DNA of 64,000 nt from Trinickia dinghuensis (GTDB taxonomy: Bacteria > Pseudomonadota > Gammaproteobacteria > Burkholderiales > Burkholderiaceae), in assembly GCF_003367175.1 (NCBI RefSeq), contig NZ_QRGA01000003.1, positions 186,681-250,680 on the forward strand. The letters are read 5' to 3'. Below the pieces are notes generated by a model. The model was not told the origin of the DNA and made no database searches. It worked only from the letters and a program-made list of their open reading frames with translations. Made by a program: the position numbers and the translations under genes. Positions 32,190 to 42,953 of the stretch are shown here, in pieces (position 1 is the stretch's first letter; the number at the start of each line of letters is the position of its first letter).

Positions 32190-33290
32190 ATGAGCGGCGA
32201 GACCCTTTCATCCCTGAGCGAATTTACTGGTCACTTCGAAAACGGTGATTTCGCAGCGAAAAACTTTGAGGATCCCTTTTATTACGAAAAATCGACCAAG
32301 ACGATCAACTTCGGCTATGGGATCAACCTGACCGGCGCCGCCGCAGCTGCCGCCGCCAAACATCCGTATGCCCGGGAGATCATCGATGCGGAATTGAAGG
32401 CTCAGGGCATTACCATTACGGAGCATCAGTGGGAGTTGATCCGGAAAATTTCCGCGAATCCGAATCCGCGAGAAGTGGTCGATGACTTGAACCGCTCCCT
32501 CCCCGCTAAACACGGCAGCAGCTGGAAATCCGAAGCCGCAGCGGTGATGGACGCCTTCTACGCGAAGATCGTTGAACCCGAACTCGTCAAAAAAGTGCCG
32601 AACCTCGATTCGCTGCCTGTCGGCGCGCAATGGGCGCTGAAAGACCTGTACTACAACTCGCCCAAACTCTGGGGCCCGAAGATCGAAAAAGCCGCGAAAG
32701 ACGGCGATCTCGTCGGCATCGCAAATGAACTCGCATTGGACACGACCCGGCATTCCGCCGGAACAGGCGCTGAACTTCGCTCGCTAGGGCGCGCGACGCT
32801 CGCGCTCGGCGGCATCCCGACGTACGGCCCAGACAACACCCTCACCAAAGTGGACTGGTCCCGCAGCAATCAGTCGGATCTATCTCTCTTCCATTTCCTC
32901 GCGTTGAGCACCACCGCGCAGGTTGGAATGAACCGCAGCTCAGCGGCCGAATACATTTCGAAGTGGGACCACAGAGTGTCGGCGAGCCACCGCGAGATCC
33001 TGGCGTCGCTCGAAACGCATGCTTCGACCGACGCTGCGAACAACAACACCATTACCCCACCGACGCCGCTCGATACGCATCCCGTCGACGCAGCGAACCA
33101 GAACACCATCAGTCCGGCCATGCCGCTCGATACACATCCCGTCGACACGGCGAATCAGAACATCATCGCCCCAGCAGCACCGTTCGATCTGTACGCCGTC
33201 GACGCCGCAAACCCGAGCACCATCACCCCAGCGGCACCGGATACCGCCGAGCTGCTCGTCGCCAACGAGCGCCGACCACGCTTCTGTTAA
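32190..33290 (+). CDS. T4-lysozyme-like (muramidase) protein with C-terminal tandem repeats; candidate secreted effector
   Basis: EFTGHFENG...YYEKSTKTINFGYGINLTG resembles the lysozyme E...T-IGYG motif; LDSLPVGAQWALKDLYYN...LRSLGRATLALGG resembles the T4 lysozyme C-lobe; no signal peptide. Confidence 0.75.
   Translation: MSGETLSSLSEFTGHFENGDFAAKNFEDPFYYEKSTKTINFGYGINLTGAAAAAAAKHPYAREIIDAELKAQGITITEHQWELIRKISANPNPREVVDDLNRSLPAKHGSSWKSEAAAVMDAFYAKIVEPELVKKVPNLDSLPVGAQWALKDLYYNSPKLWGPKIEKAAKDGDLVGIANELALDTTRHSAGTGAELRSLGRATLALGGIPTYGPDNTLTKVDWSRSNQSDLSLFHFLALSTTAQVGMNRSSAAEYISKWDHRVSASHREILASLETHASTDAANNNTITPPTPLDTHPVDAANQNTISPAMPLDTHPVDTANQNIIAPAAPFDLYAVDAANPSTITPAAPDTAELLVANERRPRFC
33030..33239 (+). 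repeat. 57-bp tandem repeat encoding 19-aa units (3 full plus a partial copy)
   Basis: DAANNNTITPPTPLDTHPV / DAANQNTISPAMPLDTHPV / DTANQNIIAPAAPFDLYAV / DAANPSTITPAAP. Confidence 0.9.
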
Positions 33291-33401
33291 TGACGAAGCG
33301 GCGCGGCACGCAAGCCCTGGAGCAGCTACCGCGCCCGCTTCCTTGACCTCCACCGCCCTCACACCGCGCAGTCGCACACCCGCGCTCGAATCGACACGCG
33401 C

Positions 33402-33791
33402 TTACTTCGTCTTCTTCTGAATGAACTCGACTTTATAGCCGTCCGGATCGGTGACGAACGCGATGACGGTCGTGCCGTGCTTCATCGGCCCTGCTTCGCG
33501 CGTGACGTTTCCGCCCTGCGCTTTGATCTTCTCGCACGCGGCATAGGCATCGTCCACCTCGATCGCGATATGGCCGTACCCGGCGCCGAGGTCGTAGGCC
33601 GTGGTATCCCAGTTGTGAGTGAGCTCGATGACCGCGCCCTCGCTCTCGTCCGTGTAGCCGACAAACGCCAGCGTGAAACGGCCTTCGGGATACTCGTGGC
33701 GGCGCAGCAGCTTCATGCCGAGCAGCTCGGTATAGAACTTGAGCGAGCGGTCGAGATCGCCGACTCGCAGCATCGTGTGCAGCAAACGCAT
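33402..33791 (-). CDS. gloA: lactoylglutathione lyase (glyoxalase I)
   Basis: [46 protein letters not shown]. Confidence 0.96.
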   Translation of the reverse strand: MRLLHTMLRVGDLDRSLKFYTELLGMKLLRRHEYPEGRFTLAFVGYTDESEGAVIELTHNWDTTAYDLGAGYGHIAIEVDDAYAACEKIKAQGGNVTREAGPMKHGTTVIAFVTDPDGYKVEFIQKKTK

Positions 33792-34031
33792 CGTGAACTC
33801 CGGTTTCGTCGAAAAGAAGCGAATCTACCAAGAAAGCGTGATGGCCGCTCGCCCTGCCGTCATTGGGGTTACCTGTCCCCGGCCAAGCCAGTGCGCCAAC
33901 GTTTTGGTAAGGTACACAGGCTCGTACCGGAATTTCGTCGACGCCGCCCGTACCGTCAACGACGTCAACGAATAGGCAGCGCCCCCTTACCATCCACGCT
34001 CCGCTCCAATCCACGCCTAAAGATATTTCGC

Positions 34032-34985
34032 ATGAACACCGCCGCAGCAATCGCCACGCCGGCCCCCGTGCGCCGCGCCCCCGACACGTTCGCCATCGCC
34101 CTAATGGTATTGCTGTGTGCGATCTGGGGCCTGCAGCAAGTCGCGATCAAGACGACGAACGGCGCGCTCGGCCCCATGCTGCAGGCCGGCCTGCGCTCGA
34201 CGATCGCCGCGCTGCTCGTGTTCGGCTGGGCTCGCTTGCGCGGCACGCCGCTGTTTCGGAGGGATGGAACGCTGGGCGCCGGCGTGCTGGCCGGCATCCT
34301 GTTCGCGGGCGAATTCGTCTGCATTTTCGCGGGCCTCACGTTGACGAGCGCCTCTCGCATGGCCGTCTTCCTTTACACGGCGCCGTGCTTCACCGCACTA
34401 GGTTTGCACGCGTTCGTCGCCGGGGAGCGGATGCGCCGGCTGCAGTGGTACGGTGTCGCCGTGGCGTTCGCGGGCATCGCGCTGGCATTTGCCGACGGCT
34501 TCGCGCAAGCACCGGCTCCCGGCGCTTCCGCCCTCGCCGGGGTCCTCGGCGACGCGCTCGGGGTGCTCGGCGGCGTCATGTGGGCGGCGACGACGGTCGT
34601 CGTGCGCGCCAGCTCGCTCTCGCACGCAAGCGCGAGCAAGACGCTGTTCTATCAACTGGTCGTATCGGCCGTCGTTTTGCTCGCGCTCGCCTTCGCGCTC
34701 GGCGAGCAGCATCGCGTGCAGATCACGCCGCTGGCCGTGGCAAGCCTCGGCTACCAGGCCGTTATCGTCGCGTTCGTCAGCTACTTGACGTGGTTCTGGC
34801 TGCTCACGCGCTACATCGCCTCGCGGCTGTCGGTGTTCTCGTTTTTGACGCCACTGTTCGGCGTAGCCTTCGGCGTCGTGCTGCTCGGCGAATCGTTCAA
34901 CACGCGCTTCGTGCTGGCAGCGCTGCTCGTGCTCGCCGGCATCGTGCTCGTCAACGCACCGGCACGCGCCGCAGCGCGCCAGTGA
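34032..34985 (+). CDS. EamA/DMT-family transporter
   Basis: Ten-TM DMT pattern; LLCAIWGLQQVAIK and C-terminal EamA repeat. Confidence 0.9.
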   Translation: MNTAAAIATPAPVRRAPDTFAIALMVLLCAIWGLQQVAIKTTNGALGPMLQAGLRSTIAALLVFGWARLRGTPLFRRDGTLGAGVLAGILFAGEFVCIFAGLTLTSASRMAVFLYTAPCFTALGLHAFVAGERMRRLQWYGVAVAFAGIALAFADGFAQAPAPGASALAGVLGDALGVLGGVMWAATTVVVRASSLSHASASKTLFYQLVVSAVVLLALAFALGEQHRVQITPLAVASLGYQAVIVAFVSYLTWFWLLTRYIASRLSVFSFLTPLFGVAFGVVLLGESFNTRFVLAALLVLAGIVLVNAPARAAARQ

Positions 34986-35081
34986 AGTAGCGAGGGACTT
35001 CATTCGCGTCGGGCTTGCGGCTTTCGGCGCGCTTGCATCGCTCGCCGCGCTTGACGCAGCGTAAGTCTCCCGCCGAAGTTC

Positions 35082-35897
35082 TTACCGCGCGCCCAGCGTT
35101 TGCGCCACGCGCACGTATTCGTCGACGGGAACATCCTCGGCGCGCCGTGCAAGATCGAAACCGAGCCCTTCGAAATCCACGCGATCGCGATACGCCGAGA
35201 GCGTATTGCGCAGCATCTTGCGCCGCTGCGAAAACGCTGCCGTCACGAGTTCGCCGAACACCGCCATGTCGACGGGCGCAAGCTCGCGCGGCGCGTACGG
35301 AATCATCCGCACGATCGCCGAATCGACCTTCGGGGGCGGCTGAAACGATTCGGGTGGCACGTCGAGTTGCTTGTCGATCACGTAGCGATACTGCAGCATG
35401 ACCGACAGCCGCCCGAACGCCTTGGTACCGGGCTCGGCCACCATGCGCTCGACCACCTCGTTCTGCAGCATGAAGTGTTGATCGACGACGACCGGCGCGA
35501 ACGTCATGAGGTGAAACAGCAGCGGGCTCGAAATGTTGTACGGCAAATTGCCGACGATACGCAGCGTCGGCTTCTCTTGCGTCTCGACGAGCGACGCGAA
35601 GTCGAAGGCCAAGGCATCGCCCGCGTGCAGCGCCAAAAGCTCGCCGAATTTGTCCTGCAATCGTGCGATGAGATCGCGATCGAGTTCGACCGCGTGCAGC
35701 GGCGCCTCGGGCGTGGCGAGCCGCTCGACGAGCGGCTCGGTCAGGGCGCCGAGGCCCGGCCCGATCTCGACCATCCGCTGCCCGCGCTCCGGCCTGATGA
35801 GTGAGACGATCGAATCGATGATGCCGAGATCGACGAGGAAGTTCTGCCCGAATCGCTTCCGTGCGAAATGGCCTTGATGCTGTCTGCTGGTGGACAT
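35082..35897 (-). CDS. rsmA: 16S rRNA dimethyladenosine transferase
   Basis: [39 protein letters not shown]. Confidence 0.96.
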   Translation of the reverse strand: MSTSRQHQGHFARKRFGQNFLVDLGIIDSIVSLIRPERGQRMVEIGPGLGALTEPLVERLATPEAPLHAVELDRDLIARLQDKFGELLALHAGDALAFDFASLVETQEKPTLRIVGNLPYNISSPLLFHLMTFAPVVVDQHFMLQNEVVERMVAEPGTKAFGRLSVMLQYRYVIDKQLDVPPESFQPPPKVDSAIVRMIPYAPRELAPVDMAVFGELVTAAFSQRRKMLRNTLSAYRDRVDFEGLGFDLARRAEDVPVDEYVRVAQTLGAR

Positions 35898-35959
35898 CGA
35901 AATGTGAAAACCGAAAGGGTCGAAAAACGCCGCGCGGCCGAATTGATCAACGGCGATCG

Positions 35960-36961
35960 TCAGCCGGCGCGCCGGTTGCGCGCCATCGTGACAGCCGTGT
36001 CGATCGCCGCGATCATGCTGCCCGCATCCGCGCGCCCCGTGCCCGCGAGATCGAGAGCGGTGCCGTGATCGACGGACGTGCGGATGATCGGCAGCCCCAG
36101 CGTGATATTGACGCCCTCGCCGAAGGTCGCGTATTTGAGCACCGGCAGCCCTTGATCGTGGAACATCGCGAGCACGCAATCGGCCTCGTCGAGATAACGG
36201 GGCTGAAACAGCGTATCGGCCGGATAGGGGCCGCGCGCGTCGATGCCCCGCTTAACCGCCTGCTCGAGTGCCGGCGAGACGACGTCGATCTCTTCGCGCC
36301 CGAGGTAGCCGTTCTCGCCTGCATGCGGGTTCAAGCCCGTGACGAGAATGCGCGGCACGGGCAAGCCGAAATCGCGCCGTAAATCGTGATCGATGATGGC
36401 GAGGGTCTGAACGAGGCCGTCGACGCTAAGCGCAGCCGGCACGTCCTTGAGCGGCAGGTGCGTCGTGGCGAGGGCCACCCGTAGCGGGCGGGCGCCCGTG
36501 CCGGCCAGCATCATCACGACGCGCGCCGTACCTGTTCGTTCGGCGAGGTATTCCGTATGCCCCGTGAACGGGACACCGGCATCGTTGATCGTGCTCTTTT
36601 GCAGCGGCGCCGTCACGATCGCATCGAACCGCTCGCCCAGCGCGCCGTCGATCGCATCGTCGAGCAAGCCGAGCACGTAGCGGCCGTTGGCGGCATCGAG
36701 CCGGCCCGCCTGCGAAGCGGCGGCAAGCGGCCGGTGCCCGACGCCGACATGACCCGCTCCGCGCAGCGCCGCCCACTCGACGCCGACCGCGCGCGCACGC
36801 GCCTCGATCAACGCGGCATCGCCGAGCACCGTGAACGTCGCGCCGGGCCAATGGGCCGCGGCGCCCGCAAGCGCCGCCGCCGTCAGCTCCGGACCCACAC
36901 CGGCCGGTTCACCGGTGGTGATCGCGATATTCAGCGGGGCTGGGCTTGCGGTGCTCGTCAT
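35960..36961 (-). CDS. pdxA: 4-hydroxythreonine-4-phosphate dehydrogenase
   Basis: [44 protein letters not shown]. Confidence 0.96.
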   Translation of the reverse strand: MTSTASPAPLNIAITTGEPAGVGPELTAAALAGAAAHWPGATFTVLGDAALIEARARAVGVEWAALRGAGHVGVGHRPLAAASQAGRLDAANGRYVLGLLDDAIDGALGERFDAIVTAPLQKSTINDAGVPFTGHTEYLAERTGTARVVMMLAGTGARPLRVALATTHLPLKDVPAALSVDGLVQTLAIIDHDLRRDFGLPVPRILVTGLNPHAGENGYLGREEIDVVSPALEQAVKRGIDARGPYPADTLFQPRYLDEADCVLAMFHDQGLPVLKYATFGEGVNITLGLPIIRTSVDHGTALDLAGTGRADAGSMIAAIDTAVTMARNRRAG

Positions 36962-37007
36962 CGTGGAGGGTGGCTGGTCTATCGTCTGTCGTCTGCCATC
37001 TATCGGC

Positions 37008-38429
37008 TCACTGCTGCGCAACCGGAACGTCGACCTTGTATTGGACGTAGGCCGAATCGCGCAGTTCGCGCAGCCAATCGGAATACGCTTGCTCGGCCTT
37101 GCGCTGGCCGATCGCCTGACGCGCCAGGTCCATCTGCTGCTGAACGGAACCCTCCGCGTCGCGCCGGCCGAGGACCTGGATCAGGTGGTAGCCGTACTCG
37201 CTGCGCACCGGCTCGCTGATTTCGTTGTCCTTCAGGTCGTTCATCGCGCGCTCGAACTCGGGCACGGTTTCGCCGGGGCTGATCCAGCCGAGGTCGCCGC
37301 CTTGCGAGGCCGAGCCGTCTTGCGAATAAGTACGCGCAAACTGCGCAAAATCGCCGCCCGCCTCGATCTGCTGCCGAATATCGAGCAGCTTTTGCCGCGC
37401 GGCGGCTTCGGACTCACCCTGGCCCACGCGAATCAGAATGTGCCGCACATGCGTTTGCACGAGCTTCGGGGCATCGGCCGCCGAGCCGCCGATACCGACG
37501 CGCCGGTCGACGAGACGCATCACCTCGAAGCCGTCATCGGTCCGGATCACGTCGGGCGCGACTTCGCCGGGGCGCAAATCTTCCGCGGCCTTGACGAACG
37601 CGTCCGGCAGATTTGCCGGTGCCTTGAAGCCCAAATCGCCGCCTTGCTTCGCGTCGGCCGCTTGCGAATTCTCTTTCGCGAGCGACTCGAACTTAGCGCC
37701 GGTCGTGGCCTGCGTCAGGATGGCCTCAGCCTTCTTGTGTGCGGCGTCGACGACGTCCTGTGCGGCACCGGCCGGCACCTTGACTAGAATGTGCTCGATG
37801 CGCAGATCCTGCTGGGCTCGCGCGCCCGGCCCGCGCTGGCTGGCGATGTAGTTCGCGACTTCGGCGTCGGACACCGACACCTTGCTGTCGACCTCTTTTT
37901 CACGCAGCTTCTGGAGCGTCAGTTCGTTGCGAGCATCGCTCGAGAACACCGACCAAGGCACGCCTTCGCCTTCGATCCGCGAACGGTAGACGTCGAGCGG
38001 CAGCTTGTTCGCCGCTGCGAGCCGCTGCAGCGTCTTTTGGACGTCCGCGTCGCTGACGACGATGCCGTCTTCCTTCGCCTTTTCGAGCTGAACGCGCTCG
38101 AGCACCATTTGATTGAGCACCTGCGAGCGCAGTTGAGCTTCCGGCGGCACGGGCGCGTGCTGCTGCTGAAGCCGCCGCGAGATGAGGCCCATGCGCTCGT
38201 CGAGTTCGCGCATGGTGATGACGTCGTCGTTGACGACCGCCGCGACGGAATCGACCGTCTGACCGGCTGCGGTTTGTCCCTTCAATGCCTGCGCCATGGC
38301 CGGCGCGGCCGACAGAAGAACGGCGGAAGCCACTGACGCCGCAAGCGTTGCCCAGCGAAGCTTATTCACGATTGCCACAGATGCTCCAAATATCCTGGGC
38401 CGCTTTTCGCGCCCCTTTTTTGCGCACAC
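37008..38429 (-). CDS. surA: periplasmic peptidyl-prolyl isomerase/chaperone SurA
   Basis: Two parvulin domains (VRHILIRV..., IEHILVKV...), signal peptide; true start may be an internal GTG near 38379. Confidence 0.93.
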   Translation of the reverse strand: MCAKKGREKRPRIFGASVAIVNKLRWATLAASVASAVLLSAAPAMAQALKGQTAAGQTVDSVAAVVNDDVITMRELDERMGLISRRLQQQHAPVPPEAQLRSQVLNQMVLERVQLEKAKEDGIVVSDADVQKTLQRLAAANKLPLDVYRSRIEGEGVPWSVFSSDARNELTLQKLREKEVDSKVSVSDAEVANYIASQRGPGARAQQDLRIEHILVKVPAGAAQDVVDAAHKKAEAILTQATTGAKFESLAKENSQAADAKQGGDLGFKAPANLPDAFVKAAEDLRPGEVAPDVIRTDDGFEVMRLVDRRVGIGGSAADAPKLVQTHVRHILIRVGQGESEAAARQKLLDIRQQIEAGGDFAQFARTYSQDGSASQGGDLGWISPGETVPEFERAMNDLKDNEISEPVRSEYGYHLIQVLGRRDAEGSVQQQMDLARQAIGQRKAEQAYSDWLRELRDSAYVQYKVDVPVAQQ

Positions 38430-38461
38430 GACCCGGAAGGCCGTACGCGTTGCTCGTCCAA

Positions 38462-40825
38462 TTACTCGTAATTGGTGAACCGTGCCAACGGCGGCAGCGG
38501 CGGCGGCGGCGGCTCGTAACCCGCCACGCCCGCGCGGAATGCCGCTACGAGCCCGTTATCGACATTCGAGAGGCCCTTTAGCGTCAACTGCGCCAGCACC
38601 CGCGTATCCGTCGTGTACTGCCCCAAGGAATTGACGCCGTTAGCATAACGCTGCGCGCCGACACCGAGAATCCAGCAATCGGCATCGTACTGGAAGCCGG
38701 CGAGGGCGTCGACGAAGCGATGCCCATCCAAATCGTATTTGGCCCGGGCCACGGCGTAGAGCCGGTGCGTCAGCGGCCATTCCCCCGAAACCAGTATCTG
38801 GTTGATCGGCTGGTTGCTGAGCGTCGGGTTCGCACGGGTGTACCGATAGGCTACGTTGATGACCTTGCGGTCTTCGGGACTGAACCCAAAGCCGATGCTC
38901 GAGCGCACAAGCTGATGCTGGTCCGCATTATATTGGAACGCCGTCTCCGAGGCGAAATCGGCTCCGAGCTTAAGCGAAGCCCCAACGAGCAGATCCGAAT
39001 GACTCGTGGCCGGAGTGGGCGTGGTCGAGTCCAGCACCACTCGCTGATCGGTGAAGTAATACTGCTGCGCGATCACGAAGCGCGCGCGCTCGTCCCCGGT
39101 CGCCGCATTGATGAAGCGCGTCGTCAACGCCGCCGTGAGGCGGTTGGCGTCGGCGATGCGGTCGTTGCCGACGAACGTATTCGGCGTGAAGATTTCGGCC
39201 AGACCGAAGTCCGATTCGGCCGTATCGAACAGTGGTGCGAAGCTCTGGTCGCGGTACGGCGTGTAGACGTAGTAGAGCCGCGGCTCGAGCGTCTGGATGT
39301 AGTCGTCGCCGAACAGACGGATCGAGCGGTCGAAAACGAGCCCGCTGTCGAAGCTGAAGGTCGGAATCGATTCCGTGAACGCCTTCGGCTGTCCTGCCGG
39401 CGCCGTGCTTGAAATGTTGCTCAAGTCGTACGACGCGAAGTGCCACTGCACCTTCGGCGTGACGAAATACCCCGGCCCGACGATTCCGTACGACACGTAC
39501 GGGTTGAACACGAACCGGTCGCCCTCGGTCGAATCGGCCGTCGTAATCCGAAAGCGCGAGTAGTCGGCCTCGGCGCCGAAGTCGAATCCGCCGATGTTGT
39601 ACTTCGCGTATTTGACGTTCAACTCCGGCTCGCGGCCGTACGGCGGCGTGGAACCTTGCTGCGTTTGCCAGTGCTGCACGCGCGCGAGCACCGACCAAGG
39701 CCCGTTGTTGTAAGTGAGGCCGGCTTCCTGCTGGAACAGCGTCTGCGTGCCGTTCAGGAACTCGTTGCCGGCCGAGGCGAGATCCTTGGTGTAATTTTGA
39801 TCGGAGACCCGGTTATACGAGACGTACGCGCCAAAGCCGTTACCGAGGCTCTGAGCGTGCTGCCAGTAGATCGCATACCGATTCTCATGGGCGAGCGCAT
39901 CGTTCGGCAGAAACTCGGCGGTGAACGTACCCGAGTAGGTGGGCGACAGATAGCGGAACGCCGCCTGCGTTTGCACGCCGCGCTTGGAGATCAGGCGCGG
40001 CGTCAGCATCAGATCGCGATTGGGCGCGATGTTGAAATAGTACGGAAGCGATAGCTCCAAGCCGTTCGTCGAGCCCATCGAAAACGTCGGCGGCAACAAG
40101 CCGCTCCGTCGATCGCCCGTGAGCGGAAACGACATCCACGGGCTCGCGAAGATCGGCACGCCTTGGAAAAACAGCACGCTGTTGTGCGCGACGCCTTCGT
40201 CCGCGCCCGTATCGAAATCGAACCGCGAGCCGCGGATGTACCACGAGGGTTTCTCGCACTGGCAAGCCGTATAGGTGCCGCTCGTGAACTCCGAGCGCTC
40301 GGCATCGAGCAGATCGACACGCTGCGCGCTGCCCGAGCCGCCGTTCGAATTGAAGTGGTACTTCGGCAGCGGCATGTAGCCTTGGCTGGCCTCCACCTTC
40401 AAATGCGCTTCCGGGCCCGCGAACAACACGCCGTTTTCGATCACGCGCACGCTGCCGTACGCGTCGGCCATGTCCGTGTCCTGATCGTAGTGGAACGCAT
40501 CGGCCTTGATCACGGCCACGCCGCGCCGCAGTTCGCCCGCGCCCTTCACCGCGACGTCCTGATCGGCCGTGCCTCGCGCCTGATCGCCGATCACGAAGGT
40601 GGCGGGCGAGCTGCCCGGGAGCAACGGATGCTCTTCGAGCTGCGGCGCAAGCCGCAGCCCCCATGGCGCATCGGTCTGCTGCGGCTGCGCGGCAGCGCCC
40701 GACAACTGTGCATGGGATACGGAAGGCATCAAGCCCGGTACGGCGATCAATGCCGTAGCGAGCCGCCTCAAGCGCGGCAGCTTGTCGCCGGAAAAATTCG
40801 TTAAAAGGGGCTGTCTGGGCGGCAT
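38462..40825 (-). CDS. lptD: LPS-assembly protein LptD
   Basis: OstA-like N-domain then beta-barrel; operon with surA, pdxA, rsmA. Confidence 0.94.
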   Translation of the reverse strand: MPPRQPLLTNFSGDKLPRLRRLATALIAVPGLMPSVSHAQLSGAAAQPQQTDAPWGLRLAPQLEEHPLLPGSSPATFVIGDQARGTADQDVAVKGAGELRRGVAVIKADAFHYDQDTDMADAYGSVRVIENGVLFAGPEAHLKVEASQGYMPLPKYHFNSNGGSGSAQRVDLLDAERSEFTSGTYTACQCEKPSWYIRGSRFDFDTGADEGVAHNSVLFFQGVPIFASPWMSFPLTGDRRSGLLPPTFSMGSTNGLELSLPYYFNIAPNRDLMLTPRLISKRGVQTQAAFRYLSPTYSGTFTAEFLPNDALAHENRYAIYWQHAQSLGNGFGAYVSYNRVSDQNYTKDLASAGNEFLNGTQTLFQQEAGLTYNNGPWSVLARVQHWQTQQGSTPPYGREPELNVKYAKYNIGGFDFGAEADYSRFRITTADSTEGDRFVFNPYVSYGIVGPGYFVTPKVQWHFASYDLSNISSTAPAGQPKAFTESIPTFSFDSGLVFDRSIRLFGDDYIQTLEPRLYYVYTPYRDQSFAPLFDTAESDFGLAEIFTPNTFVGNDRIADANRLTAALTTRFINAATGDERARFVIAQQYYFTDQRVVLDSTTPTPATSHSDLLVGASLKLGADFASETAFQYNADQHQLVRSSIGFGFSPEDRKVINVAYRYTRANPTLSNQPINQILVSGEWPLTHRLYAVARAKYDLDGHRFVDALAGFQYDADCWILGVGAQRYANGVNSLGQYTTDTRVLAQLTLKGLSNVDNGLVAAFRAGVAGYEPPPPPLPPLARFTNYE

Positions 40826-41048
40826 CTATCGTTTGGCGAATCGGCTCGGCGGCGCTCTCCCCACCCGCCGCACGTTACTCGGACCGCCCGCGTGCGCGCC
40901 GCGCCGCGGCGCATGCCGGCGACGAGCGCGCGCATACGGACGACGAGCAGTCGAACGGAACCGTGCAAAAGCCGACACGGGAACAGGGGCGCAACATGAA
41001 AAGTCGTCGGGTATTATATGGCAAGACGTTTTGCAGCCCGCTGACACA

Positions 41049-42083
41049 ATGACCGATTTCCCCACCGATACCCGGCGCGATGCGCTCGCCGCCTGGCTCG
41101 GCACGCTTGCTCCCCGCTACGGCCTCGACTTGCCGAGCCTCGTCCCGGCCTCGGCCGATGCCAGCTTCCGCCGCTATTTCCGCCTCGCCGCCGCCGGCGA
41201 GCACGGCGCGTCGCTGATCGCCGTCGACGCGCCGCCTCCCGAAAAATGCCGCGAGTTCGCGCAGATCGCGCAGATGCTGGCCGACGCCGGCGTGCACGTG
41301 CCGCGCGTGCTCGAATGCGACTTCGACGCGGGCTTCATGCTCGTGACCGATCTCGGCACGCGCGCCTATATCGCCGAGATGGACTCGAGCGATACCGCGC
41401 GCGCCAAACCGCTGATGCGCGCCGCGATCGATGCGCTGATCCGCTGGCAATCGAGTTCGCGCGAGGACGTGCTGCCGCCTTTCGACGAAGCGTTCCTGCG
41501 CCGCGAGATGGAGCTGATGCCCGAATGGTACGTGGCTCGGCACATCGGCCGCGAGGTCGACGAGAAGATCCGCGGCGTGCTCGACCGTACCTATGCACTG
41601 CTGATCGCGAGCGCTCGCGCGCAGCCGCAAGTGTTCATGCTGCGCGATTTCATGCCGCGCAATCTGATGATCTGCGAGCCCAACCCCGGTGTGCTCGATT
41701 TTCAAGATGCGGTGTACGGGCCGATCGCCTATGACGTCGCATCGCTGCTGCGCGACGCATTCATCAGTTGGGACGAAGAGTTCGAACTCGACTGTTTCGT
41801 CTACTACTGGGAGCGCGCCAAAAAGGCCGGCCTGCCCGTCGACCCCGATTTCGGCGAGTTCTACCGGCAGATCGAATGGATCGGGCTGCAACGGCACATC
41901 AAGGTCCTGGGCTTGTTCGCCCGGCTGCACTACCGCGACGGCAAGCCGCGCTACCTGGCGGACTTGCCGCGCTTCGTCGGCTACGCGCGCAAGGTAGCCG
42001 AGCGCTATCGCCCGCTCGTGCCGTTCGCACGGCTGCTCGACGATCTCGAGAGCCGCGCGCCGGAAGTCGGCTACACGTTTTGA
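41049..42083 (+). CDS. amgK: N-acetylmuramate/N-acetylglucosamine kinase
   Basis: APH-like kinase: FMLRDFMPRNLMI...GVLDFQDAVYGP; followed by murU. Confidence 0.9.
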   Translation: MTDFPTDTRRDALAAWLGTLAPRYGLDLPSLVPASADASFRRYFRLAAAGEHGASLIAVDAPPPEKCREFAQIAQMLADAGVHVPRVLECDFDAGFMLVTDLGTRAYIAEMDSSDTARAKPLMRAAIDALIRWQSSSREDVLPPFDEAFLRREMELMPEWYVARHIGREVDEKIRGVLDRTYALLIASARAQPQVFMLRDFMPRNLMICEPNPGVLDFQDAVYGPIAYDVASLLRDAFISWDEEFELDCFVYYWERAKKAGLPVDPDFGEFYRQIEWIGLQRHIKVLGLFARLHYRDGKPRYLADLPRFVGYARKVAERYRPLVPFARLLDDLESRAPEVGYTF

Positions 42084-42129
42084 GCGGACGATCGACGGTC
42101 CACAGTCCAAGATCCTAGACACTCACCCG

Positions 42130-42864
42130 ATGACGCACGCACTCACGACGGCCATGATTTTCGCCGCGGGCCGCGGCGAGCGGATGCGCCCGCTCACCGA
42201 CACACGGCCCAAGCCGCTGCTCGAAGCGGGCGGCAAGCCGCTCATCGTTTGGCAAATCGAACGTCTCGCACAAGCGGGTTTTACGACGATCGTCATCAAC
42301 CACGCGTGGCTCGGCGAGCAAATCGAGCAGATGCTGGGAGACGGCGCGCGCTACGGCGTACAGATCGCCTATTCTGCCGAGACCGAGGCCCTCGAAACGG
42401 CGGGCGGCATTGCCAAGGCACTGCCGCTGCTCGAGGCGGACGGCTGCGCGCGGGTGTTCGCGGCCGTCAGCGGAGACGTGTTCTGCGATTTCGACTACGC
42501 GCGGCTGCGCGAGCCGGCCGCGCGCGTGGCCGCGTCCGAGCAACCGCGCATGCACCTCGTCATGGTGCCGAATCCGCCTTTTCATCCGCGCGGCGATTTC
42601 GCGCTCGACGGGACGGGGCATCTGTCGCTCGAGGGAGAGACGCGCTACACGTTCGGAAACATCGGCGTCTACGACACGCGCATGTTCCACGCGCTTGCCC
42701 CGGGCGAGCGCCGCGCGCTGACGCCCTACTACCGGGAGACGATCGCCTCGGGACTCGCGAGCGGCGAGCTTTACGAAGGGCGCTGGGAAAACGTCGGCAC
42801 CCCCGATCAATTGCGCGCCCTCGATGCCGCGCTGCGCGGCGCCGGTCGCGCCGTCAACGGCTAA
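42130..42864 (+). CDS. murU: N-acetylmuramate alpha-1-phosphate uridylyltransferase
   Basis: MIFAAGRGERMRPLTDTRPKPLLEAGGKPLI nucleotidyltransferase signature. Confidence 0.92.
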   Translation: MTHALTTAMIFAAGRGERMRPLTDTRPKPLLEAGGKPLIVWQIERLAQAGFTTIVINHAWLGEQIEQMLGDGARYGVQIAYSAETEALETAGGIAKALPLLEADGCARVFAAVSGDVFCDFDYARLREPAARVAASEQPRMHLVMVPNPPFHPRGDFALDGTGHLSLEGETRYTFGNIGVYDTRMFHALAPGERRALTPYYRETIASGLASGELYEGRWENVGTPDQLRALDAALRGAGRAVNG

Positions 42865-42953
42865 ACGCCGACGGCCAACACGCGACGCCTAACGGCTGAC
42901 GCCTAAGCGCCGGCCGCGCCATCCTCGGGAAATCCTAGGCGAAGGCGAGCGAC

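Noticed and set aside
33030-33239. CRISPR array from the regular repeats
   Set aside because: Repeats are contiguous 57-bp in-frame coding units with no spacers
31272-33290. Prophage remnant interpretation of the lysozyme-like gene
   Set aside because: No holin, integrase, terminase, tail or attachment-site repeats seen nearby; flanks are conserved chromosomal genes
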